Notes: generated from the sequence alone by a model not told the origin. A stretch of 64,000 bases of DNA from Pedobacter deserti (GCF_024436415.1 NZ_JAFMZQ010000001.1:186001-250000); one strand, 5' to 3'. Numbered from the stretch's first letter, positions 17,407 to 27,055 are shown. Translations and numbers: made by a program.

Positions 17407-18609
17407 TTAAGCACTTGCCAGTTTCTGGTAGACATTGACCATTCTTTCCGCAATAACGTTGATGTCATGATCGCGTTCGGCAGTTTGCCGTGCACTGTTC
17501 CCTATCTCGCGCCACCTGTTCGGATTGGTTATGCACTGAAGGATAGAGCGGTAAAACTCATCCGCGGTGTTGGCAATCAGGATGTCTTTACCATTACTGT
17601 AATTGATCCCCTCTGCGCCCATGCTCGTCGCAATAATGCATTTGTTCATGGCCATTCCTTCGATAATTTTGACCCGCATCCCGCTTCCGGATAGTAGAGG
17701 GACAATCATAATGGCTTTCGAGTTTATAAACTCCGCGGCATCGAAAACCTCCCCTTCCACAACAACATTATCAGAATCATAATCGAAGAACTCCCGCTGC
17801 ATATGTTTACCCGCAATATAGAAACGTAGCTCACTACTCAGCTTTTCAATATCCGGCCATATCTCGTTGAGAAACCATTCCAGTCCCTCTTTATTGGGCC
17901 GCCAGTCCATAGCCCCTAAATGAAATAAAGTCGGAAAACTCGTTTTGGAGGCATCGGCAGTATAATTGTTAAAATCCAGTGCAACAGGCACCACGTCTAT
18001 ACCGGCGCTTCCACCAAAGCGCAAAATGCTCTGCCTGTCCTGCTCACTGATGGCGAAGATCTGATCAAAACGGTTGATCTGCTCTGTTTCATATTGTCGC
18101 AGGCGCCTGGCCAGAAACTGCAGGTAAGCGCGTCTCGGCGCCGAACGTTCGGTTGCGGCGATCCGCTCCCACACCTCAAATTCGATGTTATGCGCGCGGT
18201 ATATAGTTTTGGCCCGGCTGTTCGCCTTAATGACATCCAGATAGGGCACCACAAACAGACCCTCAAACTGCACGATGTCAAACTCTGTTTCCCTGATGAC
18301 GTTCTCCAGCATTCGAGCCGCTTCTTCGTGATAGTAGCGAGATACGTTGTACGACTGGTTGGAGAAAATATTGAAAAGCGCGCCCAGCACATTCACTTCC
18401 GTGTCCAGATCAAAGGCATAGAAATCGATGTTCTCAAACAGCGGATCGTAGATATCCTCCGTGTCTACCGCATGTTTCCCCGGGTTCAGGCTAAACAAGG
18501 TTATCTCCACACCCTGCCGCAATAATCCCTTCATCGTATTGTACACAACGATTGGGTAGCCGCTGTTGGGCGGAAAAGGAACTCTGCTTGTCAGGATCAA
18601 TGCTTTCAC
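17407..18609 (-). CDS. GT4-type glycosyltransferase
   Basis: A retaining glycosyltransferase of the GT-B fold. The N-terminal domain opens with KALILTSRVPFPPNSGYP, typical of nucleotide-sugar transferases with a PPxxG loop. The C-terminal domain has the donor-site pattern VPLLSGSGMRVKIIEGMAMNKCIIATSMGAEGI. The start is uncertain: GTG at 18609 (VKALIL) is preferred because it puts the first strand at the N terminus; a TTG at 18627 would add six residues and abut rnhB. That gives 400 residues. Acceptor and sugar cannot be told; cell-envelope polysaccharide synthesis is likely. Confidence 0.85.
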   Translation of the reverse strand: MKALILTSRVPFPPNSGYPIVVYNTMKGLLRQGVEITLFSLNPGKHAVDTEDIYDPLFENIDFYAFDLDTEVNVLGALFNIFSNQSYNVSRYYHEEAARMLENVIRETEFDIVQFEGLFVVPYLDVIKANSRAKTIYRAHNIEFEVWERIAATERSAPRRAYLQFLARRLRQYETEQINRFDQIFAISEQDRQSILRFGGSAGIDVVPVALDFNNYTADASKTSFPTLFHLGAMDWRPNKEGLEWFLNEIWPDIEKLSSELRFYIAGKHMQREFFDYDSDNVVVEGEVFDAAEFINSKAIMIVPLLSGSGMRVKIIEGMAMNKCIIATSMGAEGINYSNGKDILIANTADEFYRSILQCITNPNRWREIGNSARQTAERDHDINVIAERMVNVYQKLASA

Positions 18610-18627
18610 CGAAGTGAAAATAACCAA

Positions 18628-19239
18628 TTATCCTGCGTTTTCAAAGACCAGTTCGAGCTGTGGATCTGTTATAGAGAAAGTTTTACGATGAAATGGAGAT
18701 AGCCCGTGTTCAATGGCTGCCGTACGGTGAGCTACGGTAGGGTAACCTTTGTTCTGACTCCATTTGTAGTGAGGGAATTCAGGACAAATCCGTTCCATGT
18801 ATTCGTCGCGGTGCGTTTTTGCAAGAATGGAGGCCGCCGCAATGTTCAGGTACTTGCCGTCGCCCTTAATGATGCAGGTATGCGGAATATCTGGATAAGC
18901 TTTAAATCGGTTACCGTCTATACTCAGGTATTGCGGGCGTACGCCCAATTTGTCAACCGCCCGGTGCATGGCAAGAAATGATGCATTCAAAATGTTGATA
19001 CGGTCTATCTCGTCATTGTCCACCTCGGCTACAGCCCAGGCTATCGCCTCGCGCTCAATGATGACGCGCAAACGGCAACGCTGTTCATGCGTTAGTTTCT
19101 TTGAATCGGTCAGTTCCCCCGCCACGAAATCTTTAGGAAGTATCACTGCAGCCGCGAACACGGGCCCGGCCAGACAGCCGCGGCCTGCTTCGTCACATCC
19201 TGCTTCCAGGAGCTCATTCTGATAACTGTGCAGCAACAT
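18628..19239 (-). CDS. rnhB: Ribonuclease HII
   Basis: Cleaves RNA in RNA-DNA hybrids and removes single ribonucleotides from DNA. The 203 residues carry the acidic active site: D16 and E17 in GCDEAGRGCLAGPVFAAAVIL, D108 in SIDGNRF and D127 in IKGDGKYLNIAAASILAKTHRD. The length is normal. A TATCTTTG box ends 5 nt before the ATG, predicting a leaderless transcript. The glycosyltransferase gene follows directly with no gap to speak of, so the two are probably co-transcribed. Confidence 0.96.
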   Translation of the reverse strand: MLLHSYQNELLEAGCDEAGRGCLAGPVFAAAVILPKDFVAGELTDSKKLTHEQRCRLRVIIEREAIAWAVAEVDNDEIDRINILNASFLAMHRAVDKLGVRPQYLSIDGNRFKAYPDIPHTCIIKGDGKYLNIAAASILAKTHRDEYMERICPEFPHYKWSQNKGYPTVAHRTAAIEHGLSPFHRKTFSITDPQLELVFENAG

Positions 19240-19244
19240 AAAAA

Positions 19245-19252
19245 CAAAGATA
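19245..19252 (-). promoter_or_regulatory. Promoter -7 element for rnhB
   Basis: TATCTTTG on the minus strand matches TAnnTTTG and ends 5 nt before the rnhB ATG at 19239. Confidence 0.4.
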
Positions 19253-19267
19253 TGGGATTGCGCTTAC

Positions 19268-20350
19268 TCAGACAGAAATATTTTGAGTTTTCACATCAAA
19301 GGCATCGCGCAGACCGATAGCCAGCACATTGAAAGCGTAAACCGTAAGCATAATAGCCAGACCGGGCAACAAAGCCAGATATGCGCCATCCATGATAATG
19401 TAACCGTAATGCTCACGGATCATACTTCCCCAGCTGGGCACCGGAGGCTGTGCACCGAAGCCCAGAAAGCTCAGCCCAGTTTCCAGCAGTATGGCCGAGG
19501 CAAAATTGGCCGAGGCCACCACCATGATTGATCCAGCTATATTGGGCAGGATATGGCGAATGATAATTCTATCGGCTGAAAAGCCAAGTGCCCGCGCCGC
19601 CTCTACAAACTCTGCTTCTTTCATGGCCATCACCTGTCCGCGAACCAGTCTGGCTACATCTACCCACGTGGAAAGGCCCACCGCAATAAAAATCTGCCAA
19701 TAACCCTTGCCTAGCGAGAATGAAATGGCAATAACCAGCAACAAAGAAGGGAGCGACCACACCACGTTCATGAACCAACTGATCACCCGGTCGACCCTAC
19801 CGCCAAAATAACCCGCTGCAGCACCAAGACTTACACCGATAATGAGGGAAATAACGACCGAGATAAGTCCGACCGACAAAGACACCCTGGCGCCGAGCAC
19901 CATACGGCTCAGCATGTCGCGGCCGTACATATCTGTCCCAAGCCAGAAGGTCTGCCTATACCGGTTTTGGCCTATAATTTTGGGATACTTGCCCTCGGCC
20001 GACTGCTCATCATCACCGATAAATTCGCGTGCATAAACATAACCCCCAGCTTCCCGGTAGGAAGTAATGGGAATACGCTTTATGGCTGAAGGCTGACCAA
20101 AAAACATGCGGTCAAAAAGACCTCTTTTCTCTGGCGTCCCACCATGTCCGATGATCAGGAAATCGAAAGTACGCCCTGGTTTCTGATTGCTCAACTGGAG
20201 TTGCATATCGTTCGCGTTTGGCGTTTGGTCGGGAATGATCAGATAACCCAGCAAACAGACCACCAACAGCATTGCAATAAAAGCCAATCCGCATACCGCA
20301 GGTACGTTACGCCTCAGCCGGCGCCATATTTTCCGATAGGGGTTGTCCAT
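19268..20350 (-). CDS. ABC transporter permease, OppC/DppC type
   Basis: The 360-residue inner-membrane protein belongs to the permease family of peptide and nickel importers. An OppC-type N-terminal cytoplasmic stretch and first helix (NVPAVCGLAFIAMLLVVCLLGYLI) is followed by a long periplasmic insert. The core has six membrane segments and the EAA loop (EAARALGFSADRIIIRHILPN). GTDMYGRDMLSRMVLGARVSLSVG is the family hallmark. No partner permease, ATPase or binding protein is adjacent, so the other subunits must be elsewhere. It lies 6 bp past the GT2 gene. Confidence 0.9.
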   Translation of the reverse strand: MDNPYRKIWRRLRRNVPAVCGLAFIAMLLVVCLLGYLIIPDQTPNANDMQLQLSNQKPGRTFDFLIIGHGGTPEKRGLFDRMFFGQPSAIKRIPITSYREAGGYVYAREFIGDDEQSAEGKYPKIIGQNRYRQTFWLGTDMYGRDMLSRMVLGARVSLSVGLISVVISLIIGVSLGAAAGYFGGRVDRVISWFMNVVWSLPSLLLVIAISFSLGKGYWQIFIAVGLSTWVDVARLVRGQVMAMKEAEFVEAARALGFSADRIIIRHILPNIAGSIMVVASANFASAILLETGLSFLGFGAQPPVPSWGSMIREHYGYIIMDGAYLALLPGLAIMLTVYAFNVLAIGLRDAFDVKTQNISV

Positions 20351-20356
20351 GCTTAC

Positions 20357-21493
20357 TTACCTTACCATTCTGCCTTTCCAGTTGTATTTACCTGAATTTC
20401 CGGCAATTCCAATATACACAATATAGAGAATATGCAAAACGCTCAGCACGGGTAATAGTTGCAATAGGCTTCGTCTGCCAGCAAAGGCCGTTACCCCGTA
20501 CAAGAAAATCAGTTCGGCACAGATCTTAACAAGCAGTTGTACGCCGGCAGTCGACAAATATCGCGGGTCGAACATAGCTGCAACAATGCTGATCAGCATA
20601 CTGAGGTTAAAAAGCCATACGCCGATTCCAAGTGCAATGATGATTTTGTTCTGATACCGCGTGCTTTTAGATGCCCAGCGTTTACGCTGCTGAATAAAAG
20701 CCTCCAAATCTGGCTTGGCATGAGTATATACGATAGCTTCCCTGCTTTTTAGAAAGCCGATGGAGTCGGGGTATTTTGCGGCCATTTTATGCAGCAGCAA
20801 TTCATCATCGCCAGATGCGAGATTATCGATGCCGCTAAAGCCACCTACCTCATAGAAAGCCCTGCGCTGGTAGGCCAGATTGGCTCCGTTACAGGTGGAG
20901 GGCATTCCATTTCCTATGGTAGAGGCGCCCATACCGATCAGGTACAGGAATTCGAGTGATTGTGCCCGTTCAAAAAAAGTTCGCTCCTCGAAGTATGCCA
21001 CCGGACACGATATCATCTTATAGTCCCCCGCTTCATAGTAAGCTATGATGGTTGACAACCAGTTGACGCCCATTACACAATCGGCATCGGTAGTAACGAT
21101 CAGATCACCCCTGGCCTGACCTATGGCTGTCTGGATAGCCTTCTTCTTATACGAATTCAATCGCTCCGTTTCATTTAGCTGGATCAGCACAACGCCCTGG
21201 CCTTCATAACGGCGTATGATATCTGGCGTGGCATCCGTAGAATGGTCGTCGATAAAAATGATCTCAGTAAGCGACTTCTCGTAAGTTTGCTCAAGCAGCG
21301 CTTTTATGGTACGTTCAATCACGGCAGCCTCATTTCTAGCCGCGACGATGACAGATACCCGGGTCCGCGGGGCCTTAACCACCGGAATGAAATACTTTAA
21401 GGCCAACCAGCCTCTGGTGAACAGGGCAATAAGCGCGAAATACAGCAGGGAGAGTACCAAACCGATCAAACTAACTACGTTGATTGCTTCCAA
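20357..21493 (-). CDS. GT2-type membrane glycosyltransferase
   Basis: A 378-residue protein with an N-terminal membrane helix (VVSLIGLVLSLLYFALIALF), a GT-A glycosyltransferase domain (about 45-280) and three or four C-terminal membrane helices. The domain shows VSVIVAARNEAAVIERTIKALLEQTY, IIFIDDHSTDATPD, TTDADCVMG (metal-binding DxD), ASGDDELLLHK and QRKRW (product-site motif). The layout resembles processive or lipid-linked GT2 enzymes. Its start overlaps the preceding flippase-like gene by 23 bp, so the two are translated together and probably act on the same lipid-linked or membrane glycan. Confidence 0.88.
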   Translation of the reverse strand: MEAINVVSLIGLVLSLLYFALIALFTRGWLALKYFIPVVKAPRTRVSVIVAARNEAAVIERTIKALLEQTYEKSLTEIIFIDDHSTDATPDIIRRYEGQGVVLIQLNETERLNSYKKKAIQTAIGQARGDLIVTTDADCVMGVNWLSTIIAYYEAGDYKMISCPVAYFEERTFFERAQSLEFLYLIGMGASTIGNGMPSTCNGANLAYQRRAFYEVGGFSGIDNLASGDDELLLHKMAAKYPDSIGFLKSREAIVYTHAKPDLEAFIQQRKRWASKSTRYQNKIIIALGIGVWLFNLSMLISIVAAMFDPRYLSTAGVQLLVKICAELIFLYGVTAFAGRRSLLQLLPVLSVLHILYIVYIGIAGNSGKYNWKGRMVR

Positions 21494-22448
21494 AAAAATT
21501 AAGTTTAAATACGAAATAAGAACCTAGAATGGCTGGAATAATAATGTTGACCAGCCAAATACATGCCGTACAGGCTATGACAGCCACATCCTGATCTGTC
21601 AGAAACCCGAAAAAGTAAGAAGCTGTTACGCTGCGCACGCCAACGTCGAATAAGTCGAGCGAAGGGAGTGTCGATTGCACAAAGAAAAGGATGCTTACCA
21701 TCATCAGGATGTCGAGATAATACAAATTTGGAATAAGCCAGAAAAACAGCAAAAAGTACTGCGTACTGAACACCAGATAACGTGCAAAACACAAGAGCAA
21801 AATATGCCATAACTCACGCTTGCTAAGCCGGGCCAGGATGTTATAAAATTTCTTATATTTCCGGGTAAAACGGATAGACAGCAGTATGCCATTGAGCCAC
21901 CTGATGTTAAAATAAAAGATCGCCATAAACAGGCAGAACATGGCGGAGAGCACAACCAACGCATAATAGAGGCGATAGTCGATATCGACATAACGGTACA
22001 GGAACACGCAGACAGCCGCTGCGCCAAAGATATTGGTAAGCACCATCTGGCCTATATTGCCTACCGCCATGGCCACGACGCCAATCACCCTTCTCTTTGG
22101 GGATAAAAAGAATACCCGACCGCCATATTCGCCAATACGGTTGGGCGTAAATATCGCCCAGGTTAATCCGCAAAAGACAGACTCGATGGACCTCCAGAGG
22201 GAAATCCGTTCAATTCTGGAAATCAGGTTCTGCCATTTGATGGCTTCGAGACCCCAGTTGACCAGCATCAGGCATAATATCAGCGTAAGCATCCAGGTAA
22301 TTTCCGAAGGTGCAATACCCTTCAGCAGTTCGCTGAACTCCCTGATGTTTTGATTGGTTGAGAGTTTAATATAGATAAACCAAAACGCGAAAAAAACAAC
22401 GCCTGTCTTCAATGCATAAGAAATAGCTTTTTTATACTTAGGTGTCAA
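21471..22448 (-). CDS. Flippase-like integral membrane protein (LPG synthase transmembrane/UPF0104 family)
   Basis: A membrane protein with about eight hydrophobic segments and the family patterns NWGLEAIKWQNLI, FTPNRIGEYGGRVFFL, GNIGQMVLTNIFGA and LPSLDLFDVGVRSVTASYFF. The open frame extends upstream past the divergent ruvC start, which is not plausible, and no ATG is available near the N terminus. A TTG at 22448 is chosen: it follows a CATATTTG promoter-like box by about 20 nt and gives 325 residues. Families of this fold translocate or modify lipids. The 23-bp overlap with the GT2 gene suggests a joint role in a membrane-linked glycan. Confidence 0.75.
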   Translation of the reverse strand: MTPKYKKAISYALKTGVVFFAFWFIYIKLSTNQNIREFSELLKGIAPSEITWMLTLILCLMLVNWGLEAIKWQNLISRIERISLWRSIESVFCGLTWAIFTPNRIGEYGGRVFFLSPKRRVIGVVAMAVGNIGQMVLTNIFGAAAVCVFLYRYVDIDYRLYYALVVLSAMFCLFMAIFYFNIRWLNGILLSIRFTRKYKKFYNILARLSKRELWHILLLCFARYLVFSTQYFLLFFWLIPNLYYLDILMMVSILFFVQSTLPSLDLFDVGVRSVTASYFFGFLTDQDVAVIACTACIWLVNIIIPAILGSYFVFKLNFFGSNQRS

Positions 22449-22468
22449 TCTTTCCGGCTTAGTGTCTG

Positions 22469-22476
22469 CAAATATG
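22469..22476 (-). promoter_or_regulatory. Promoter-like -7 element for the flippase-like gene
   Basis: CATATTTG on the minus strand is 7 of 8 to TAnnTTTG. It places transcription start near 22462, which supports the TTG start at 22448 rather than anything further upstream. Confidence 0.3.
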
Positions 22477-22490
22477 CTTAATATTGTTTT

Positions 22491-23057
22491 ATGTTGGCAG
22501 AAAAAAAGGAACGGGTGATCATGGGCATTGACCCAGGAACATCTATCATGGGTTACGGGATTATCCTGGAGCGGGGAAGTAAGATCGAACTCATCGCCCT
22601 GGGTGTTGTGCGGATGGACCACTTGGACGACCACTTTCTTAAGCTGCAGCGGATATTTGAAAAAACCACCGCTCTTATTGATCAGTACAAGCCTGATGCT
22701 GTGGCGCTTGAAGCGCCCTTTTATGGTAAAAACATACAAGTGATGCTCAAACTGGGCCGCGCGCAGGGCACAGCAATGGCCGCGGCCCTGGCGAGAAATA
22801 TTCCAATTACCGAATATGCGCCTAAGAAGATAAAACAGTCGATAACCGGCAACGGCAACACAAGCAAAGAACAGGTAGCCGCGATGCTGCAGCGACTGTT
22901 GAACTTCAAGGAAACGCCTGAATTTCTGGACGCGACCGACGGTTTATCGGTAGCGGTATGCCATTCTTTTCAGCGTACCGCGGTTTTGGGCGGCAGCGGA
23001 AAATCCTATTCAGGATGGGAATCGTTTGTAAAAACGAACAAAACCCGGGTAAAATAA
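22491..23057 (+). CDS. ruvC: Holliday junction resolvase RuvC
   Basis: The 188-residue endonuclease cuts four-way junctions during recombination together with RuvAB. The acidic catalytic set is visible: D14 (MGIDPGTSIMGYG), E74 (ALEAPFYGKN), and D147 and D150 (LDATDGLSVAVCHSF). The N terminus is about ten residues longer than in E. coli (MLAEKKERVI), and the C-terminal tail carries a GGSGKSYSGW stretch. It starts divergently from the flippase-like gene with about 40 bp between the starts. Confidence 0.96.
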   Translation: MLAEKKERVIMGIDPGTSIMGYGIILERGSKIELIALGVVRMDHLDDHFLKLQRIFEKTTALIDQYKPDAVALEAPFYGKNIQVMLKLGRAQGTAMAAALARNIPITEYAPKKIKQSITGNGNTSKEQVAAMLQRLLNFKETPEFLDATDGLSVAVCHSFQRTAVLGGSGKSYSGWESFVKTNKTRVK

Positions 23058-23086
23058 AAAAGCGCATCCGTTTGAAACAGATGCGC
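23053..23086 (-). terminator. Intrinsic terminator for the small membrane protein gene
   Basis: GCGCATC (23062-23068) pairs with GATGCGC (23080-23086). On the minus strand the hairpin is followed by a T-run (A-run on the plus strand overlapping the ruvC stop), so it mainly ends leftward transcription. Confidence 0.65.
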
Positions 23087-23111
23087 CGTAATATTTATTC
23101 GCTGACTATGC

Positions 23112-23327
23112 TTAAGCGTTTAATATTTTAAATACTGCTTTGCAGGCAATAACAGATCCAACCAGTAAGATAACCCACGATACAATAGAAAGCATTGTAG
23201 AATCGGCAGCGAAACGAAGATAAACCCCCAGAACGCCAATCAAAATCCCAACGGTCATTAGCTTATATGTACCCACCTCGTTGGCGGTTTTCATGCTCTC
23301 AGTATTGTGCTTAGGTCTTTGTTCCAT
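23112..23327 (-). CDS. Small two-helix membrane protein
   Basis: A 71-residue protein with a polar N terminus (MEQRPKHNTESMKTANEVG) and two membrane helices (KLMTVGILIGVLGVYLRF and MLSIVSWVILLVGSVIACKAVF). I do not recognise a named family. Its own terminator lies downstream. It sits 59 bp after atpG on the same strand, so it could be carried by the end of the ATP synthase transcript. Confidence 0.7.
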   Translation of the reverse strand: MEQRPKHNTESMKTANEVGTYKLMTVGILIGVLGVYLRFAADSTMLSIVSWVILLVGSVIACKAVFKILNA

Positions 23328-23386
23328 GTCTTAAAATTTGTGCTTCAAATATAGGATTTATTTCAATAAGTCAATCTTCCTCTGCC

Positions 23387-24268
23387 TTAACCGTTCAATG
23401 CTGCTGCACCACTCACAATTTCCGTCAGCTCCGTTGTAATAGCCGCCTGACGCGCCTGGTTATACGACAACTTCAGGGCCTTAAGCAGATCGCCCGCGTT
23501 TTCAGTTGCCTTATCCATTGAAGTCATCCGAGCGCCATGCTCAGAGGCGTGCGAATCAAGCACTGCTTTATACAACTGAATCTTAATCGATTTCGGGATC
23601 AGCTGCTCCACAATGCGCTCTTTAGAAGGCTCAAGAACATAGTCAGTATTAGATACCTGGGCGACCTCAGTTTCCTCATTCTTAGGCAAAGGCAATAATT
23701 GCTCGGTGGTCAGGATCTGAACTGCGGCGTTCTTAAAGCGGTTATAAACAAGTTCTACCCGGTCATACTTTCCTTTTTCAAAGCCATCCATGATGGACTC
23801 GGTAATTTTAGTTACATTTTCAAAGGTCAGCGCGTTGAAGATCTCATTATTGTTGCCAACCGTATTGTATCCACGCTTTTCATAGAAGTCCTGAGTCTTC
23901 TTACCGATCGCCAGAATGCTTACGTTACCATTCTTGTACTGCTCGCTGTATTTTTCTGAAATAAGGTTGTTCGTCGTTTTAATGACGTTCGTGTTAAAAG
24001 CCCCCGCCAAACCGCGGTTAGAAGATACCGCAACGATCAACACTTTGTTAGGCTCTCTCTCCTGAATAAAAGGAGAAGATGAACCCTCCAGGCTGGCAGA
24101 AAGATTACCCAGGATTTCCTTAAGTTTGGTTGCATAAGGCCGTAACTGAACAATAGCGTTGGTCGCACGTTTCAGCTTAGCAGCCGAAACCATTTTCATG
24201 GCCTTGGTGATCTGCTGGGTAGACTGAACCGATGCAATGCGATTTCTTACTTCTTTTAAATTAGCCAT
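23387..24268 (-). CDS. atpG: ATP synthase F1 subunit gamma
   Basis: The central stalk subunit that rotates within the alpha3-beta3 ring. The 293 residues show the terminal coiled-coil helices: N-terminal ANLKEVRNRIASVQSTQQITKAMKMVSAAKL and C-terminal HGARMTSMDKATENAGDL...YNQARQAAITTELTEIVSGA. It is the last gene of the operon here. The beta and epsilon genes atpD and atpC do not follow, a known split arrangement in Bacteroidota. Confidence 0.96.
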   Translation of the reverse strand: MANLKEVRNRIASVQSTQQITKAMKMVSAAKLKRATNAIVQLRPYATKLKEILGNLSASLEGSSSPFIQEREPNKVLIVAVSSNRGLAGAFNTNVIKTTNNLISEKYSEQYKNGNVSILAIGKKTQDFYEKRGYNTVGNNNEIFNALTFENVTKITESIMDGFEKGKYDRVELVYNRFKNAAVQILTTEQLLPLPKNEETEVAQVSNTDYVLEPSKERIVEQLIPKSIKIQLYKAVLDSHASEHGARMTSMDKATENAGDLLKALKLSYNQARQAAITTELTEIVSGAAALNG

Positions 24269-24306
24269 TCTTTTCTCGGGTATTAAGTATCAGCTGCCTG
24301 TCTTTA

Positions 24307-25881
24307 TTAATATTTAGCTGAAAGTTCTTTCGCTACGGTTTCCAGCACTCCAGTGATCTCGTCGTCAAACTTGCCGGCCTTTAAGGCTTTCAAAGTCTCA
24401 GGATGACGCAATTCAAGCTGCTGTAAATACTCAACTTCAAATTCTTTCACTTTGTTAACTGGTACAGACCGCATCAGGTTCTTTGTTCCGATATAGATGA
24501 TTGCAACCTGCTTCTCAACCGTCATTGGCGAGAATTGTCCCTGCTTCAGGATCTCCACGTTGCGCGCGCCTTTATCCAGTACCGATTTAGTTGCCGCATC
24601 AAGGTCAGATCCGAATTTAGAGAAAGCTTCAAGTTCGCGGTACTGTGCCTGGTCAAGCTTTAAGGTACCTGCTACTTTCTTCATCGATTTGATCTGCGCG
24701 TTACCACCTACACGTGATACCGAGATACCTACGTTGATTGCAGGACGGATACCCGAATTGAACAGGTTACTCTCGAGGAAAATCTGTCCGTCGGTGATCG
24801 AAATTACGTTCGTCGGAATATAGGCAGAAACGTCACCAGCCTGAGTTTCGATAATCGGAAGGGCTGTTAACGAACCACCACCTTTTACGATACCCTTAAT
24901 AGATTCAGGTAAATCGTTCATGTTTTTTGCGATATCATCGTTAGCGTTAATCTTCGCAGCACGCTCCAATAAACGGCTGTGCAGATAGAACACGTCTCCT
25001 GGATAAGCCTCACGGCCCGGTGGACGACGAAGCAGCAGAGATACTTCGCGGTAAGCCACAGCCTGTTTAGACAAATCGTCATAAACGATCAGGGCTGGCC
25101 GACCAGTATCACGGAAAAATTCGCCTATCGCTGCACCTGAGAACGGAGCATAGAACTGTAGAGGAGCCGGTTCAGCTGCTGAAGCCGCAACAACCACAGT
25201 GTATGGCATGGCGCCGTTCTCCTCCAGGGTACGGACAATGTTCGCAACAGTACTTGCTTTTTGTCCACAGGCAACATATATACAATACACAGGGTTACCT
25301 GCTTCGTAAAATTCTTTCTGGTTGATGATTGTATCAATACAAACGGCAGTCTTACCGATCTGACGGTCACCAATCACAAGCTCACGCTGACCGCGGCCAA
25401 TTGGAATCATCCCATCGATAGCTTTGATACCAGTCTGCAAAGGTTCGGTAACCGGCTGACGATAAATTACACCCGGTGCTTTACGCTCAATCGGCATTTC
25501 GTAAGTTTCGCCCAGGATAGGTCCCTTACCATCAATAGGCTGACCAAGCGTGTTTACAACGCGGCCCAGCATACCCTCACCAACTTTGATCGAGGCGATC
25601 TTCTTGGTACGTTTAATAGTGTCACCTTCTTTGATATCGTCGTGCGGACCTAAAAGTACCACACCCACGTTATCTTCTTCAAGGTTTAACACGATACCCT
25701 GCAAGCCTGTTTCGAACTCAACTAATTCGCCGGACTGAACCTTGGTCAGGCCGTAAACACGGGCAATACCATCGCCCACTTGCAATACGGTACCAACTTC
25801 TTCAAGTTCCGCCGTTGATTTGAAGCCCGCCAATTGCTGCCTGATGATTGCCGATACTTCGTCTGGTCTTACCTCTACCAT
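24307..25881 (-). CDS. atpA: ATP synthase F1 subunit alpha
   Basis: The 524-residue regulatory nucleotide-binding subunit of F1. The N-terminal crown domain carries the conserved [11 protein letters not shown] start, Walker A is GDRQIGKT at 171-178, and [20 protein letters not shown] holds the arginine that contacts the catalytic site on beta. The start at 25881 gives the canonical [10 protein letters not shown]. It is preceded by atpH (48 bp) and followed by atpG (38 bp). Confidence 0.98.
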   Translation of the reverse strand: MVEVRPDEVSAIIRQQLAGFKSTAELEEVGTVLQVGDGIARVYGLTKVQSGELVEFETGLQGIVLNLEEDNVGVVLLGPHDDIKEGDTIKRTKKIASIKVGEGMLGRVVNTLGQPIDGKGPILGETYEMPIERKAPGVIYRQPVTEPLQTGIKAIDGMIPIGRGQRELVIGDRQIGKTAVCIDTIINQKEFYEAGNPVYCIYVACGQKASTVANIVRTLEENGAMPYTVVVAASAAEPAPLQFYAPFSGAAIGEFFRDTGRPALIVYDDLSKQAVAYREVSLLLRRPPGREAYPGDVFYLHSRLLERAAKINANDDIAKNMNDLPESIKGIVKGGGSLTALPIIETQAGDVSAYIPTNVISITDGQIFLESNLFNSGIRPAINVGISVSRVGGNAQIKSMKKVAGTLKLDQAQYRELEAFSKFGSDLDAATKSVLDKGARNVEILKQGQFSPMTVEKQVAIIYIGTKNLMRSVPVNKVKEFEVEYLQQLELRHPETLKALKAGKFDDEITGVLETVAKELSAKY

Positions 25882-25929
25882 AATTTTATATTATTTCTTT
25901 ATAAATCAGTATACATTTAAACCCCGGAT

Positions 25930-26478
25930 CTAAGCAACGCCCTGGGCAAATTCTTTTTTCAATTTGTTTAATCCACTCAGGATGCTCGCGTCAAACTGCC
26001 TGTCGCCAACCTTAAGTATAAAACCGCCAATAAGCTTTTCGCTTACTTTTTCGTTTACGAACACCTGTTTAGCACCCGTCTGCTGCTTAACAATAGCTTC
26101 GATCTCAGCCCTATTAGCCGGTGTCAATGCCGTAGCAGAAGTTACATCTGCCGTTACAATGCCTTTCAGCGCATTATACTGCGCGACAAAAGATGTAGCG
26201 GTGTCAGGTAAAATGGCCGAGCGTCCTTTGTTGACAAGCAGTTGCATAAACGACCTGGTGATCTCATGTACTTTACCGCTAAACACATTTTCCAGTATAC
26301 CCCACTTCTTATCCAACGGTACGATCGGATTTCTGAGAATAGCACCAAGCTCGGAACTGTTTTCCAAGACCTGCGCAAACGACACCATATCCTGTCTAAC
26401 TTCCTCCAGCGCATTGCGCTCGATTGCCAGGTCTATGATGGACTTGGCGTATCTGGATGCTGCTTTATTTTCTGCCAT
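25930..26478 (-). CDS. atpH: ATP synthase F1 subunit delta
   Basis: The peripheral stalk subunit that joins F1 to the b subunits. The 182 residues have the family pattern: ASRYAKSIIDLAIERNALEEV at the N terminus and the C-terminal signature KLIGGFILKVGDRQFDASILSGLNKLKK. It is 22 bp from atpF and 48 bp from atpA in the expected operon order. Confidence 0.95.
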   Translation of the reverse strand: MAENKAASRYAKSIIDLAIERNALEEVRQDMVSFAQVLENSSELGAILRNPIVPLDKKWGILENVFSGKVHEITRSFMQLLVNKGRSAILPDTATSFVAQYNALKGIVTADVTSATALTPANRAEIEAIVKQQTGAKQVFVNEKVSEKLIGGFILKVGDRQFDASILSGLNKLKKEFAQGVA

Positions 26479-26500
26479 TATATTCTGCGCTAAACAATCC

Positions 26501-26995
26501 TTAGTTTAATTCTACGTCTTTCAACAGACTGGAAACCAACTCCTGCTGTTTCGCTTTATCATCAAGCTGGTTACGCAAAACACGCTCAGCGATATCAAGT
26601 GACAGGCTTGAAACCTGGCTCTTCAATTCTGCCAAAGCTGCCTTTTTTTGATTCTCAATTTCGATCTTAGCCTTCTCAATTAACTTAGAACCTTCCTGCT
26701 GCGCTTGAGTTTTCGCCTCCTGCACAATATTGTCTTTCAAAAGCTTAGCCTCCTTAAGGATGCGGTCGCGCTCATCGCGCGCCTCTTTCATCAATTCCTC
26801 ATTCTGAGCAGTCAGTCTGGCCATTTCCTGTTTTGCCAGTTCTGCTTTATTCAAAGCCTCATCGATAGATTGCTCACGCTCTTTAATCGCTGCCAGAACA
26901 GGTTTCCAGGCAAACTTTGCCAGCAAAAACATCAATATTAAAAAAGCTATCGTTTGAAGGATAACCAGGCCAATCTCAGGTATTAATAATTCCAT
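26501..26995 (-). CDS. atpF: ATP synthase F0 subunit b
   Basis: The membrane-anchored peripheral stalk subunit. The 164 residues have one N-terminal membrane helix (PEIGLVILQTIAFLILMFLLAKFAWKPVL, with the usual FAWKP turn), then a long charged coiled coil rich in E, K, Q and A. A strong terminator-like hairpin lies between this gene and atpE, 67 bp upstream, so transcription must read through it or start anew. Confidence 0.95.
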   Translation of the reverse strand: MELLIPEIGLVILQTIAFLILMFLLAKFAWKPVLAAIKEREQSIDEALNKAELAKQEMARLTAQNEELMKEARDERDRILKEAKLLKDNIVQEAKTQAQQEGSKLIEKAKIEIENQKKAALAELKSQVSSLSLDIAERVLRNQLDDKAKQQELVSSLLKDVELN

Positions 26996-27020
26996 TTACT
27001 TATATCAGTGTTATTTTCTT

Positions 27021-27055
27021 AACAAAAAAATGCGCCGGGCGTGACGCCCGGCGCA
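27021..27055 (-). terminator. Terminator-like hairpin between atpE and atpF
   Basis: TGCGCCGGGCG and CGCCCGGCGCA form a perfect GC-rich stem of 11 bp around TGA (27031-27055). On the minus strand it is followed directly by TTTTTTTGTT. This has every mark of an intrinsic terminator, but it sits inside the ATP synthase operon. Partial termination would give more atpE than atpF mRNA; alternatively it may stabilise the 3' end of a processed atpB-atpE transcript. Confidence 0.85.
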
